From contig CAMOXX010000154.1 of the NCBI GenBank assembly GCA_946629475.1, positions 1 to 6,690 of the forward strand: 6,690 nucleotides of DNA, in the 5' to 3' direction. The notes below the pieces were generated by a model. The model was not told the origin of the DNA and made no database searches. It saw only the letters and a program-made list of their open reading frames with translations. Shown here piece after piece: positions 1 to 6,395 of the stretch. A program made the position numbers and the translations under genes. How positions within the stretch are numbered: the stretch's first letter is position 1; each line of letters opens with the position of its first letter. The stretch is from an uncultured Blautia sp. Lineage in GTDB: Bacteria; Bacillota; Clostridia; Lachnospirales; Lachnospiraceae.

Positions 1-1105
1 CAATATACCATCCGGAAGAATCATGCTCCATCCAGCCATAATCTCCATAGTCTGAAGAGATCCCTTCATACCAGTACTGCCAGATCGCGGGTTCCACGTC
101 CGTATTGTACCAGATCCAGCAGTCCGAACTTGCGTCATAATAGCTGTCGGCATCGCTGTCCCATATAAGGCGCTTATCGTATGTCTGATCGGCAGATCCG
201 GCAAATTGATAAGCATTGTGGCCGTTCGATTTCAGGCGGATTTCAGACCCGAAGCTGGAAGACAGCCCGCTGTCGTAGTGATACTGTTGATCCGTTTGAT
301 TCAGATAATCGTTGCTGTCATAGGAATATTCCGAAACACTTCTAATGGCGTAGAGGATCAGCAGGACAAAACCTATGATCCACCATTTGCGGCTTTTTTT
401 CTTTTTCGCTCGTTCTGAGAACTGACGCAAAGATTCTTCGGAGTGATAGACATGTGTATTCTCCGTCGGCTGCTGAAGATACTCGTCCAGCTCTGACATG
501 ATGGTCATAGGCCCGCCGCAATGAGGGCACTGAAGATTTTTCGCCGCTATATCATCCGATGTCAGATTCAGAATGGTATCCTGTCCGCAATAAGGGCAAT
601 TGCAGACAACATTTTCGTATTTGCCATCTTTGGTAAAGGATACATCGGCATAGTATTGTCCATTCTCGTCATAGTATCCTTTCTCATAAGTCGTTCCGCT
701 TCCCCGGTCTGTCCATGACTCCGGGTAATAGACGTAATCGTGCTGTTTCCCGTAATAATACTTTGGTTTCAGCGTACTGTACAGCAGGAAACCGATCGGC
801 TGGTTCACCCGCGGCCGACTGGGAGGCGGAGTCGGATTCAAAGGTCTGTAAGACTGCCTGTTCGGTTTATTATACGGGGATATCGGAACACTGCTCCTGC
901 TGGAGGAAGAATGCCGGCTTGGGCCCCTGAAAAAAGATGATCCGCTGCCCGACCCGGAGAATGAGGATCTTGAACTGGAAGAATGCGATGATCGGGAAGA
1001 GCTGGAAGACCTGGAGAATGAGGATCGGGACGATCTGGAGGATGACCGGGATGAGCTGGATGATCTTGAGGAACGGGAACTGGAGCTATGCCTGGATGGT
1101 GGCAT
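1..1105 (-). CDS. SR-repeat, zinc-ribbon, single-pass membrane protein (C-terminus off the window)
   Basis: No stop codon occurs in 368 codons from the ATG at 1105 to the window edge, so the protein is C-terminally incomplete. AGGTGA at 1112-1117, six bases upstream, supports the start. Domains in order: residues 4-72 are a Ser/Arg tract (45 Ser and 12 Arg in 69 residues, units such as SSR, SSSSSR); about 75-105 is Pro-rich; about 115-165 is Tyr/Asp-rich; CPYC at 170-173 and CPHC at 193-196 form a rubredoxin-knuckle-like zinc ribbon (C168 could also contribute); KKKKSRK at 234-240 precedes a hydrophobic helix at about 241-257; from 258 on the chain is rich in Tyr, Trp and Asp. The positive-inside rule puts the SR tract and zinc ribbon in the cytoplasm and the aromatic/acidic part outside (inference). 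I have a vague memory of similar hypothetical proteins in Clostridia but know no function or family name. The next gene, at 1442, is divergent. The reading frame is certain; its role is unknown. Confidence 0.88.
   Translation of the reverse strand, partial: MPPSRHSSSSRSSRSSSSSRSSSRSSRSSFSRSSSSSRSSHSSSSRSSFSGSGSGSSFFRGPSRHSSSSRSSVPISPYNKPNRQSYRPLNPTPPPSRPRVNQPIGFLLYSTLKPKYYYGKQHDYVYYPESWTDRGSGTTYEKGYYDENGQYYADVSFTKDGKYENVVCNCPYCGQDTILNLTSDDIAAKNLQCPHCGGPMTIMSELDEYLQQPTENTHVYHSEESLRQFSERAKKKKSRKWWIIGFVLLILYAIRSVSEYSYDSNDYLNQTDQQYHYDSGLSSSFGSEIRLKSNGHNAYQFAGSADQTYDKRLIWDSDADSYYDASSDCWIWYNTDVEPAIWQYWYEGISSDYGDYGWMEHDSSGWYI
890..1096 (-). repeat. Degenerate Ser/Arg codon repeat inside the SR-protein gene
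   Basis: This stretch encodes residues 4-72 of the SR protein as imperfect repeats of two to five Ser codons followed by one Arg codon. All six Ser codons appear (TCC, TCA, TCT, TCG, AGC, AGT) and Arg uses CGT, CGA, CGG, AGA and AGG. The amino acid pattern is therefore kept while the DNA repeat has decayed, which argues for protein-level selection and against recent slippage expansion. On the plus strand the same bases read as GA-rich, Asp/Glu/Leu-type codons; that is codon symmetry, not a second gene. Confidence 0.8.
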
Positions 1106-1168
1106 TCTTATTCACCTCTTTCTCTGATTAGCTTGTAGGATGTCTTCTGTTTTTATTCACTTCTGAAT

Positions 1169-1214
1169 ACTGCCGTGATTTCTCTGCTGCTTTTCCTTTC
1201 TCATTTTCGGCAGT
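1169..1214. repeat. 7-bp inverted repeat in the SR-gene leader
   Basis: ACTGCCG at 1169-1175 is the exact reverse complement of CGGCAGT at 1208-1214, with 32 bases between the arms. It lies within the predicted leader of the SR-protein gene. The long loop and short stem make this weak; it could be a leader structure, a protein-binding site or chance. Confidence 0.25.
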
Positions 1215-1248
1215 TCCCTGGGTGCATTCAATATCTCTGATTATTTGA

Positions 1249-1277
1249 ATTATATCATGAAATTCTTCACCTGAAAA
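1249..1277 (-). promoter_or_regulatory. Predicted sigma-A promoter for the SR-protein gene
   Basis: Read on the minus strand: TTTTCA at 1277-1272 (four of six matches to TTGACA), a 17-base spacer, then TATAAT at 1254-1249. The spacer ends in TGA, so the -10 is of the extended TGnTATAAT type, which compensates for the weak -35. Transcription would start near 1242, leaving a leader of about 135 bases before the ATG at 1105. Confidence 0.65.
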
Positions 1278-1357
1278 GGACCGGTTTCTGAGAAAGCCGT
1301 TGAGATATAAAGTGAATAGAATGTCTTTCTCCTGTTTCTCCGTTCTCATCCAACGCA

Positions 1358-1386
1358 TTGCGATTTTAACCGTGCTGTGATATGAT
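1358..1386 (+). promoter_or_regulatory. Predicted sigma-A promoter for the TPR/DUF4037 operon
   Basis: TTGCGA at 1358-1363, a 17-base spacer, then TATGAT at 1381-1386, with TG at 1378-1379 giving an extended -10. Transcription should start near 1393. This decides the start of the gene downstream: the in-frame ATG at 1382 lies inside the -10 box and cannot be translated from this promoter, so the start must be further in. Confidence 0.72.
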
Positions 1387-1441
1387 CTCAACAGAAGCTA
1401 TGAAACACATCTGCCCGAGAACAGACCAGAAAGGATGCCGC

Positions 1442-2281
1442 ATGATGAAAAAGAGCCTCTTGCTTCCGGAAGACTATATGGAGCCGGAATGCCCGCTCTG
1501 CATGAGCCCTGAGTACCGGACTTCCGCAGTGGTGTCGATACCGCAGCAGCGGATTCAGGAGAAACTGGATCAATATATGAGCCGAAAAGACTATGAGGGA
1601 GCGGAACGCCATCTTCTCTACTGGCTGACAGAAGCCGAGCACGGTTCCGATCTTCGCGGCAAGCTTCTTGTCTGCAACGAGCTGATCGGCTTTTATCGCA
1701 AGACAGAGCGCAGGGACGAGGCATTTCGCTTCTGCCGCGACGCGCTTGCGCTTCTGAAGGAGATGGACTTTGAAGGAAGCATCAGCGCCGGAACCACATT
1801 TATCAACGCCGCCACGGCTTTCGGTGCCTTCGGCGAGCATGATGAGGCGCTGGTGCTCTTCCAAAAAGCCCGTGATCTGTATGAATCGATTCCGAATACA
1901 CCGCCGCACCTCCTTGGAGGACTCTATAACAACATGGCGCTGTCCTGTCAGGCCCTCGGCAGGTATGAAGAAGCGATCCGATTATATGAAAAAGCGCTGG
2001 AACAGATGGCCCTTGTGACGGGCGGCGGCCCGGAACAGGCGGTCACATGTCTGAATATGGCAGACGCCGTTGCAGAGCGTTTCGGCACAGAAGCGGGAGA
2101 AGAGGAAATCAACCGTCTGGTGGAGCGTGCATACGAGCTCCTTCAGGACAAGTCGGCGCCTCATGACGGCAATTATGCCTTTATCTGTGAGAAATGTGCG
2201 CCAAGTTTCTCCTATTACGGGTTCTTTGCCGCTGCGCAGGAGCTGCTTGAGGAGGCAAGAGCAATCCATGAAAGGTCTTGA
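1442..2281 (+). CDS. Tetratricopeptide-repeat protein, partner of the DUF4037 protein
   Basis: A 279-residue soluble, all-helical protein with no signal peptide or membrane helix. The start is the MMKK pair at 1442/1445, preceded by AGAAAGGA at 1428-1435; the longer in-frame ATG at 1382 is inside the promoter -10. Helical hairpins are visible at about residues 32-68, 71-108, 114-149, 155-190, 196-236 and 244-276. The clearest TPR is 155-190 (LYNNMALSCQALGRYEEAI, then LYEKALEQM), with GEHDEALVLFQKA in the repeat before it. CxxC pairs occur at 17-20 (CPLC) and 249-252 (CEKC), the latter in a segment that breaks TPR periodicity. TPRs build protein-binding scaffolds, so the likely role is to bind or control a partner. 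The obvious candidate is the product of the overlapping next gene (14 bases shared, so probably coupled translation). The specific function is unknown; it is named by fold only. Confidence 0.9.
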   Translation: MMKKSLLLPEDYMEPECPLCMSPEYRTSAVVSIPQQRIQEKLDQYMSRKDYEGAERHLLYWLTEAEHGSDLRGKLLVCNELIGFYRKTERRDEAFRFCRDALALLKEMDFEGSISAGTTFINAATAFGAFGEHDEALVLFQKARDLYESIPNTPPHLLGGLYNNMALSCQALGRYEEAIRLYEKALEQMALVTGGGPEQAVTCLNMADAVAERFGTEAGEEEINRLVERAYELLQDKSAPHDGNYAFICEKCAPSFSYYGFFAAAQELLEEARAIHERS

Positions 2282-3209
2282 TCTTTCCCAGGCTTTTTAC
2301 GAAGCATACGGAAAGCCCATGCTGGAGGAACAGTTTCCTCATCTGCTCCCCTTTCTTGCTGTCGGGCTGTTTGGCAGCGGGTCCGAGTGCTTCGGGTATG
2401 ATGATTCCGTATCCCGAGATCACGATTTTGAACCGGGATTCTGTATTTTTCTTCCGAATGAGTCGCTGGTCGACCGTCAAAACGAATTCCGGCTCGAACG
2501 TGCCTATGCCAGGCTTCCCGCTTCCTTTATGGGGTTCAGCCGCTCCGGTGTTGCACCGGTTGGCGGTCCCCGGCACGGTGTTCTGCGGACCGGTGAATTC
2601 TTTCTGAAAACGGCCGGCACCGAAAACGGCGAGCTGACGCTGCCGCAGTGGCTTACCGTTCCCGGCCAGGCTCTTGCGGAAGCAACAAACGGGCGCCTGT
2701 TTTCAGACAATCTGGGAGAAGTCAGTCGCATCCGCAAGGCCCTTTCCTCCTTTCCGGAGGGAGTCCGCCTGAAACGCCTGGCAGGATCTCTGCTGCTGAT
2801 GGCACAGTCCGGACAATACAACTATCTGCGCTGCCTGGACCATGGGGAATCGGGCGCTGCGCAGCTGGCTGTGACAGAATTTGTCAACCGCTGTATCTCG
2901 GTCATTTTCCTGCTGAATCGCCGTTATCAGCTGTATTATAAGTGGGTTTTCCGTGCCATGCGTGAGCTTCCGCTGTTCTCGGATCTTGCCGTTCCCCTGG
3001 AGTTTCTTTTGAGCAGCGGGAACACCCCGGAGACAGCGGTGGAGAAGGCCGCGTTGATTGAGGAGCTTGCCGGCCGTATCGCAGCTCAGCTGCGTTCCGA
3101 GGGACTTTCTTCTCTACCCGGTGCGGAGCTTGAGCGGCTGGCTTATGATGTCAACAGCCACATTAAAGATCCCGAACTCCGGAACCTGAACATACTCGCG
3201 GCAGTATAA
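2268..3209 (+). CDS. DUF4037 protein, predicted nucleotidyltransferase fold
   Basis: A 313-residue cytoplasmic protein. The N-terminal GSGSE (36-40) followed by GYDDSVSRDHDF (43-54) has the shape of the DNA polymerase beta-like nucleotidyltransferase signature: a GS turn, then a D-x-D pair (D51, D53) for metal and NTP binding. Downstream features I associate with DUF4037 are GEFF at 109-112, W128 after a helix, T-x-G with FSD at 140-147, QYN at 183-185 and an LN-x-x-Y-x-x-x-x-KW segment at 216-226, in a helical C-terminal half. The family has no characterised reaction that I know of; transfer of a nucleotide to an RNA, protein or small molecule is inference. The ATG at 2268 lies 14 bases inside the TPR gene; GAGGAGG at 2249-2255 is the likely ribosome binding site although 12 bases away. 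Upstream in-frame ATGs are buried in the TPR gene. It is followed 20 bases later by a terminator hairpin, ending the operon. Confidence 0.88.
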   Translation: MKGLDLSQAFYEAYGKPMLEEQFPHLLPFLAVGLFGSGSECFGYDDSVSRDHDFEPGFCIFLPNESLVDRQNEFRLERAYARLPASFMGFSRSGVAPVGGPRHGVLRTGEFFLKTAGTENGELTLPQWLTVPGQALAEATNGRLFSDNLGEVSRIRKALSSFPEGVRLKRLAGSLLLMAQSGQYNYLRCLDHGESGAAQLAVTEFVNRCISVIFLLNRRYQLYYKWVFRAMRELPLFSDLAVPLEFLLSSGNTPETAVEKAALIEELAGRIAAQLRSEGLSSLPGAELERLAYDVNSHIKDPELRNLNILAAV

Positions 3210-3229
3210 GTCAGGCCGTGATGGATGAA

Positions 3230-3259
3230 AACGGCTGCCTCCGACAGGAGGCAGCCGTT
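3230..3259. terminator. Hairpin terminator between convergent transcription units
   Basis: AACGGCTGCCTCC (3230-3242) pairs perfectly with GGAGGCAGCCGTT (3247-3259) around a GACA loop, a 13-bp GC-rich stem. On the minus strand the stem is followed by TTTTC, a short U-tract, so it fits best as the intrinsic terminator of the rpe-recR-rnj unit. On the plus strand only TT and CC follow, so termination of the DUF4037 operon there would be weaker, although A-rich bases precede the stem. It sits 20 bases after the DUF4037 stop and 42 bases after the rnj stop. Confidence 0.85.
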
Positions 3260-3301
3260 CCATGTATTCTGATTTGAAGCTTTCCCTTCGGGCAGCCGGA
3301 T

Positions 3302-4963
3302 TTATATTTCCGTGATCACCGGAAGAATCATCGGACTGCGTCTGGTCGTTTTATAGAGGAAGCCGGACAGATTGGATTTCACCTTCGTCTTGATGCTGTT
3401 CCAATCCGTGATCTCCTGTGAATGACAGTTCTCAATCGTCTCCATTACGACTCTGGACATTTCTTCGATCACATCTTCGGAATCTTTTACATAGATGAAT
3501 CCGCGGGTCAGTATTTCCGGCACCGCCAGCAGCTTGTGATCGTAAGAGGAGTAGGTCATGACAATAACAATCATGCCGTCTTCTGCCAGTCTGTGGCGAT
3601 CCCGCATGACGACGCTGCCGACCTCTCCGATCCCGCCGCTGCCGTCGACCAGGACGGCGCCCGCGGGCACACTCTCTTCACAGAGAACACCCTTCTTTGT
3701 AAACTCGATGACCTTGCCGTTTTCCGCGATGACGATGTTCTTGGGTGCAACGCCCATGATACGTCCGAGTTCTGCATGCTTGACAAGCATTCTGTGCTCG
3801 CCGTGTACCGGAATAAAGTATTTCGGCTTTACCAGGGCCAGGATCATTTTCTGCTCTTCCTGGCAGGCGTGTCCGGAAACATGCAGATCCGTGTGCCGGT
3901 CGTAAATTACCTCTGCGCCTTTGTGGAAGAGCTCGTCAATGACGCGGCTGATGGTGTTCTCGTTTCCGGGGATGGCGGAAGCCGAGATGATCACGCGGTC
4001 CCCGCTGTCAATCTGAATCTGCTTGTGTTCTGCAAACGCCATCCGGTACAGCGCGGACATTGCTTCGCCCTGACTGCCTGTGGATATAATCACCGTACGG
4101 TTTTTCGGCTGGGTTTTGATCTGTTCCAGATCCATCAGGACGCCCTCCGGAACGTCCATATACCCCAGGACCATGGCTGTCCGAAGGACATTTTCCATGC
4201 TGCGTCCCGTCACGGCTACCTTGCGGTGATATTTGGCCGCAACATTGATAATCTGCTGCAGGCGATGGACATTGGAGGCAAACGTGGTGATGATAATCCG
4301 CTTGTCGCAGTTTAGAAACAGCTTGTCAAAGCTCTCCCCCACCTTGCGCTCCGACGCGGAATGCCCCGGAGTCTCCACGTTGGTTGAGTCGCTCAACAGG
4401 GCCAGGACGCCTTCGTTCCCCAGCTCTCCGAAGCGCACCAGATCGATCATCCCGCCTGAAATCGGCGTGAGATCGATTTTGAAGTCGCCTGTATGTACCA
4501 CGGTGCCCACCGGAGTCTTAATCGCGAGCGCCACGGCATCCGGGATACTGTGATTTACCCGAATGAATTCTATCGAAAAGCAGCCGATCCGGAAAACGGA
4601 TCCGGCTTTCTTGGTAAAAATCTGTGTGTTGTAAAGAAGATCATGCTCTTCCAGTTTCAGCTCGATCAGCGCGGCCGTCAGCGGAGTCGTATAGATCGGA
4701 ATATCCAGTTCTTTCAGGACGTAAGGAACTGCGCCGATATGATCCTCATGACCGTGGGTAATGATCATGCCGCGGATGCGGCTTGCATTGTTTCTTAAAT
4801 AAGTGATATCCGGCAGGACAACATCAATTCCGTACATGTCCTCATCCGGAAAGCCCATACCGCAGTCAATCAGGATGAGGTCATTTCCAAATTCAATGAC
4901 CGTCATGTTTTTCCCGATTTCTCCCAGACCGCCTAATGGTATTATTTTCAGTTTAGATGTCAT
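3302..4963 (-). CDS. rnj: Ribonuclease J
   Basis: A metallo-beta-lactamase/beta-CASP ribonuclease with 5'-3' exonuclease and endonuclease activity, central to mRNA decay and rRNA maturation in Firmicutes; cytoplasmic. It has 553 residues, the usual RNase J length (about 555). The zinc-binding signature THGHEDHIGA is at 69-78 (H70, H72, D74, H75), with H138 in VNHSIPD and D160 in HTGDFK completing the site. Beta-CASP motifs are SDSTN (191-195, D192), HVSGH (361-365) and PVHGEHR (386-391, H387 and H390). The last 100 or so residues form the RNase J C-terminal domain. All key residues are present, so it should be active. The start is the ATG at 4963 with AAGGGAG at 4975-4969; the frame extends 12 codons further to 4999 but that start has no ribosome binding site and the family begins at the KLKIIPLGGLGEIGKN block. 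Last gene of the rpe-recR-rnj unit, 50 bases after recR. Confidence 0.97.
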   Translation of the reverse strand: MTSKLKIIPLGGLGEIGKNMTVIEFGNDLILIDCGMGFPDEDMYGIDVVLPDITYLRNNASRIRGMIITHGHEDHIGAVPYVLKELDIPIYTTPLTAALIELKLEEHDLLYNTQIFTKKAGSVFRIGCFSIEFIRVNHSIPDAVALAIKTPVGTVVHTGDFKIDLTPISGGMIDLVRFGELGNEGVLALLSDSTNVETPGHSASERKVGESFDKLFLNCDKRIIITTFASNVHRLQQIINVAAKYHRKVAVTGRSMENVLRTAMVLGYMDVPEGVLMDLEQIKTQPKNRTVIISTGSQGEAMSALYRMAFAEHKQIQIDSGDRVIISASAIPGNENTISRVIDELFHKGAEVIYDRHTDLHVSGHACQEEQKMILALVKPKYFIPVHGEHRMLVKHAELGRIMGVAPKNIVIAENGKVIEFTKKGVLCEESVPAGAVLVDGSGGIGEVGSVVMRDRHRLAEDGMIVIVMTYSSYDHKLLAVPEILTRGFIYVKDSEDVIEEMSRVVMETIENCHSQEITDWNSIKTKVKSNLSGFLYKTTRRSPMILPVITEI

Positions 4964-5013
4964 TCGTTCTCCCTTCTTATGTTTTGACCAAATAAGCACA
5001 AAGCAACGATATG

Positions 5014-5613
5014 CTAGATTTCTGTTCTGCCCTCGAGGGCTCTTGTCAGCGTGGCGTCATCCGCAAATTCCAGATTGGACCCCACCGGAATTCCATAGGC
5101 CAGTCTCGTCACCTTCAGACCGAAGGGTTTCAGCAGACGCGAAATATAGATGGCGGTGGCCTCTCCTTCGGTATCCGGATTTGTCGCCATGATGACTTCA
5201 CGGACTTCTTCGTTGGCGGCCCGGACCAGCAGTTCCTTTACCCCGATGTCATCCGGACCGATATGATTCATCGGAGAGATTACCCCATGCAGTACGTGAT
5301 ACAGGCCGTTGTATTCTCTCGCACGTTCGATGCTGAGGACATCTTTCGGGTCCGAAACCACACAGATCACACTGCGGTCTCTTCTGTCGCTGGAACAGAT
5401 CGGACAGATCTCATGATCGGTATAATTACGGCATACTCTGCAGCGTTTGACTTCCTTTTTCGCCGCACGGATTGTATCGGCAAAGCCGATTGCCTCTTCA
5501 TCCGGCATCGAAAGGACATAAAAAGCAAGACGCTGTGCGCTCTTGCGCCCGACGCCGGGGAGGGACGCAAAACGATCGATCAGATTATCAAGTGCTGCAG
5601 GGAAAAAGGCCAT
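5014..5613 (-). CDS. recR: Recombination mediator RecR
   Basis: RecR works with RecF and RecO to load RecA at single-strand gaps and acts as a ring-shaped DNA clamp. It has 199 residues, the normal size. A helix-hairpin-helix occupies about 8-30 (SLPGVGRKSAQRLAF). A C4 zinc finger follows at C58, C61, C70 and C73 (CRVC, CPIC). The Toprim domain starts at VICVVSDPKDV (82-92) and runs through the TNPDTEGEATA block (144-154). The C-terminal GIPVGSNLEFAD (174-185) is the conserved RecR tail with the Walker-B-like region. The start codon at 5613 has GGGAG 12 bases upstream (5630-5626), a slightly long spacing, but the next ATG would remove the HhH. It lies 24 bases after rpe and 50 before rnj. RecR is often found next to dnaX and ybaB; neither is present here. 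Confidence 0.97.
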   Translation of the reverse strand: MAFFPAALDNLIDRFASLPGVGRKSAQRLAFYVLSMPDEEAIGFADTIRAAKKEVKRCRVCRNYTDHEICPICSSDRRDRSVICVVSDPKDVLSIERAREYNGLYHVLHGVISPMNHIGPDDIGVKELLVRAANEEVREVIMATNPDTEGEATAIYISRLLKPFGLKVTRLAYGIPVGSNLEFADDATLTRALEGRTEI

Positions 5614-5637
5614 ATGAATCTGTAACTCCCAAAAAGA

Positions 5638-6291
5638 TTATTCTCCGCGAATCACGCGAACTGCTTCATGACGGTCTGCCGCGCGGAATACGGCACTGCC
5701 GGCTACCAGGACGTCCGCCCCCGCTTCAATGCAGATCGGAGCGGTGTTTTTATCCACACCCCCGTCCACTTCCAGGCGGATGTCAAGTCCTTTTTCATCA
5801 AACAGGCGGCGCAGTGCTCTGACCTTTTCCATCTGTTCGGCCATAAAATGCTGTCCGCCGAAACCGGGTTCCACCGTCATGACAAGGACAAGGTCAATCA
5901 GATCAAGATAAGGCAGTACGGCTTCCCAGGGGGTTTTCGGCTTGACCGTCACACCGCAGCGCTTTCCGGCTTCTTTCACGATTGTGAGGGCTTCGCGGAG
6001 CTTTTCCTCCGTATCCGCTTCCACATGCACGTTTACAAGATCGGCCCCCGCGTCACAGAATTGGCGCACGTAACGGATCGGCTCCGTGATCATCAGGTGC
6101 GCATCCAGGAAAAGATCTGTCGTCTTCCGTACGGATTCCAGAACCGGAATCCCCATGGAAATGTTCGGTACAAAATGTCCATCCATGACGTCATAATGAA
6201 GCCATTCGGCACCGGCGGAACGGACATCTTCGATTTCTTCGGAGAGTCTGGCAAAGTCAGCTGCCAGAAGTGAGGGTGCTACACGAATCAT
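5638..6291 (-). CDS. rpe: Ribulose-phosphate 3-epimerase
   Basis: Interconverts D-ribulose 5-phosphate and D-xylulose 5-phosphate in the pentose phosphate pathway; a cytoplasmic, metal-dependent TIM barrel. It has 217 residues, the family norm. Expected motifs are all seen: APSLLAADFARL (5-16), LHYDVMDGHFVPN (31-43), HLMITEP (65-71), VEPGFGGQ (140-147), EVDGGV (174-179) and GSAVF (198-202). The metal ligands and acid/base pair are H32, D34, H65 and D176; the MTVEPGFGGQ loop closes over the phosphate. The start at 6291 has GGAGG at 6303-6299 with a seven-base gap. It is the first gene after a near-consensus promoter at 6334-6362 and leads into recR 24 bases later. No anomalies seen. Confidence 0.97.
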   Translation of the reverse strand: MIRVAPSLLAADFARLSEEIEDVRSAGAEWLHYDVMDGHFVPNISMGIPVLESVRKTTDLFLDAHLMITEPIRYVRQFCDAGADLVNVHVEADTEEKLREALTIVKEAGKRCGVTVKPKTPWEAVLPYLDLIDLVLVMTVEPGFGGQHFMAEQMEKVRALRRLFDEKGLDIRLEVDGGVDKNTAPICIEAGADVLVAGSAVFRAADRHEAVRVIRGE

Positions 6292-6333
6292 GACGTAACC
6301 TCCACATTTTATACTGTACTGCTAAACTAAGTT

Positions 6334-6362
6334 ATTATAACCCAACTACCGCCTGTTTGCAA
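6334..6362 (-). promoter_or_regulatory. Predicted sigma-A promoter for rpe-recR-rnj
   Basis: On the minus strand TTGCAA at 6362-6357, a 17-base spacer, then a perfect TATAAT at 6339-6334. Transcription should start near 6327, giving a leader of about 35 bases before rpe. I see no comparably good promoter in the 24- and 50-base gaps before recR and rnj, so all three genes probably depend on it. Confidence 0.85.
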
Positions 6363-6395
6363 TGGTTTTTTGGCAGATTTAAGATGATGGATTTC

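Larger units (their letters stand above)
1106..1441. other. Divergent intergenic control region
   Basis: The 336 bases between the divergent SR-protein and TPR-protein starts contain no gene I can support. They hold one extended -10 promoter for each direction (1249-1277 minus, 1358-1386 plus), each gene's ribosome binding site, and a 7-bp inverted repeat at 1169-1175/1208-1214 inside the predicted leader of the SR gene. An 87-codon minus-strand frame (1128-1391) crosses the region but has a TTG start with no ribosome binding site and contains the minus promoter, so it is not called. Confidence 0.7.

Noticed and set aside
937..1131. Met/Trp/Arg-rich plus-strand frame opposite the SR tract
   Set aside because: Its odd composition comes from reading the Ser/Arg codon repeat backwards in another frame; there is no independent signal for it.
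1128..1391. 87-codon minus-strand frame upstream of the SR-protein gene
   Set aside because: It starts with TTG without a ribosome binding site, its internal ATGs also lack one, and the extended -10 promoter for the SR gene sits inside it. A real small gene is not excluded, but nothing supports it.
2268..2281. Frameshift that has split an originally fused TPR-DUF4037 gene
   Set aside because: Both frames have their own start and stop, a plausible ribosome binding site precedes the second start, and both proteins are intact. A natural overlapping pair explains the data; no slippery sequence is evident.
3422..4315. 297-codon plus-strand frame antisense to rnj
   Set aside because: It lies wholly inside a complete, motif-perfect RNase J gene. 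It has no ribosome binding site or promoter of its own and its translation resembles no family I know; it is a codon-symmetry shadow.
4964..5013. Possible separate promoter for rnj in the 50-base recR-rnj gap
   Set aside because: The best pairing (TTGCTT with CATAAG) has a 19-base spacer and a poor -10; not convincing beside the rpe promoter.
5350..5370. Serine (S87) where many RecR proteins have Glu in the first Toprim motif
   Set aside because: This position varies in RecR, for example Gln in Bacillus subtilis as I recall it, and RecR Toprim is not catalytic, so it is not a defect.
5011..6273. Plus-strand frames mirroring recR (5011-5625) and rpe (5668-6273)
   Set aside because: Their boundaries track the sense genes and the sense proteins are unmistakable; these are antisense shadows.
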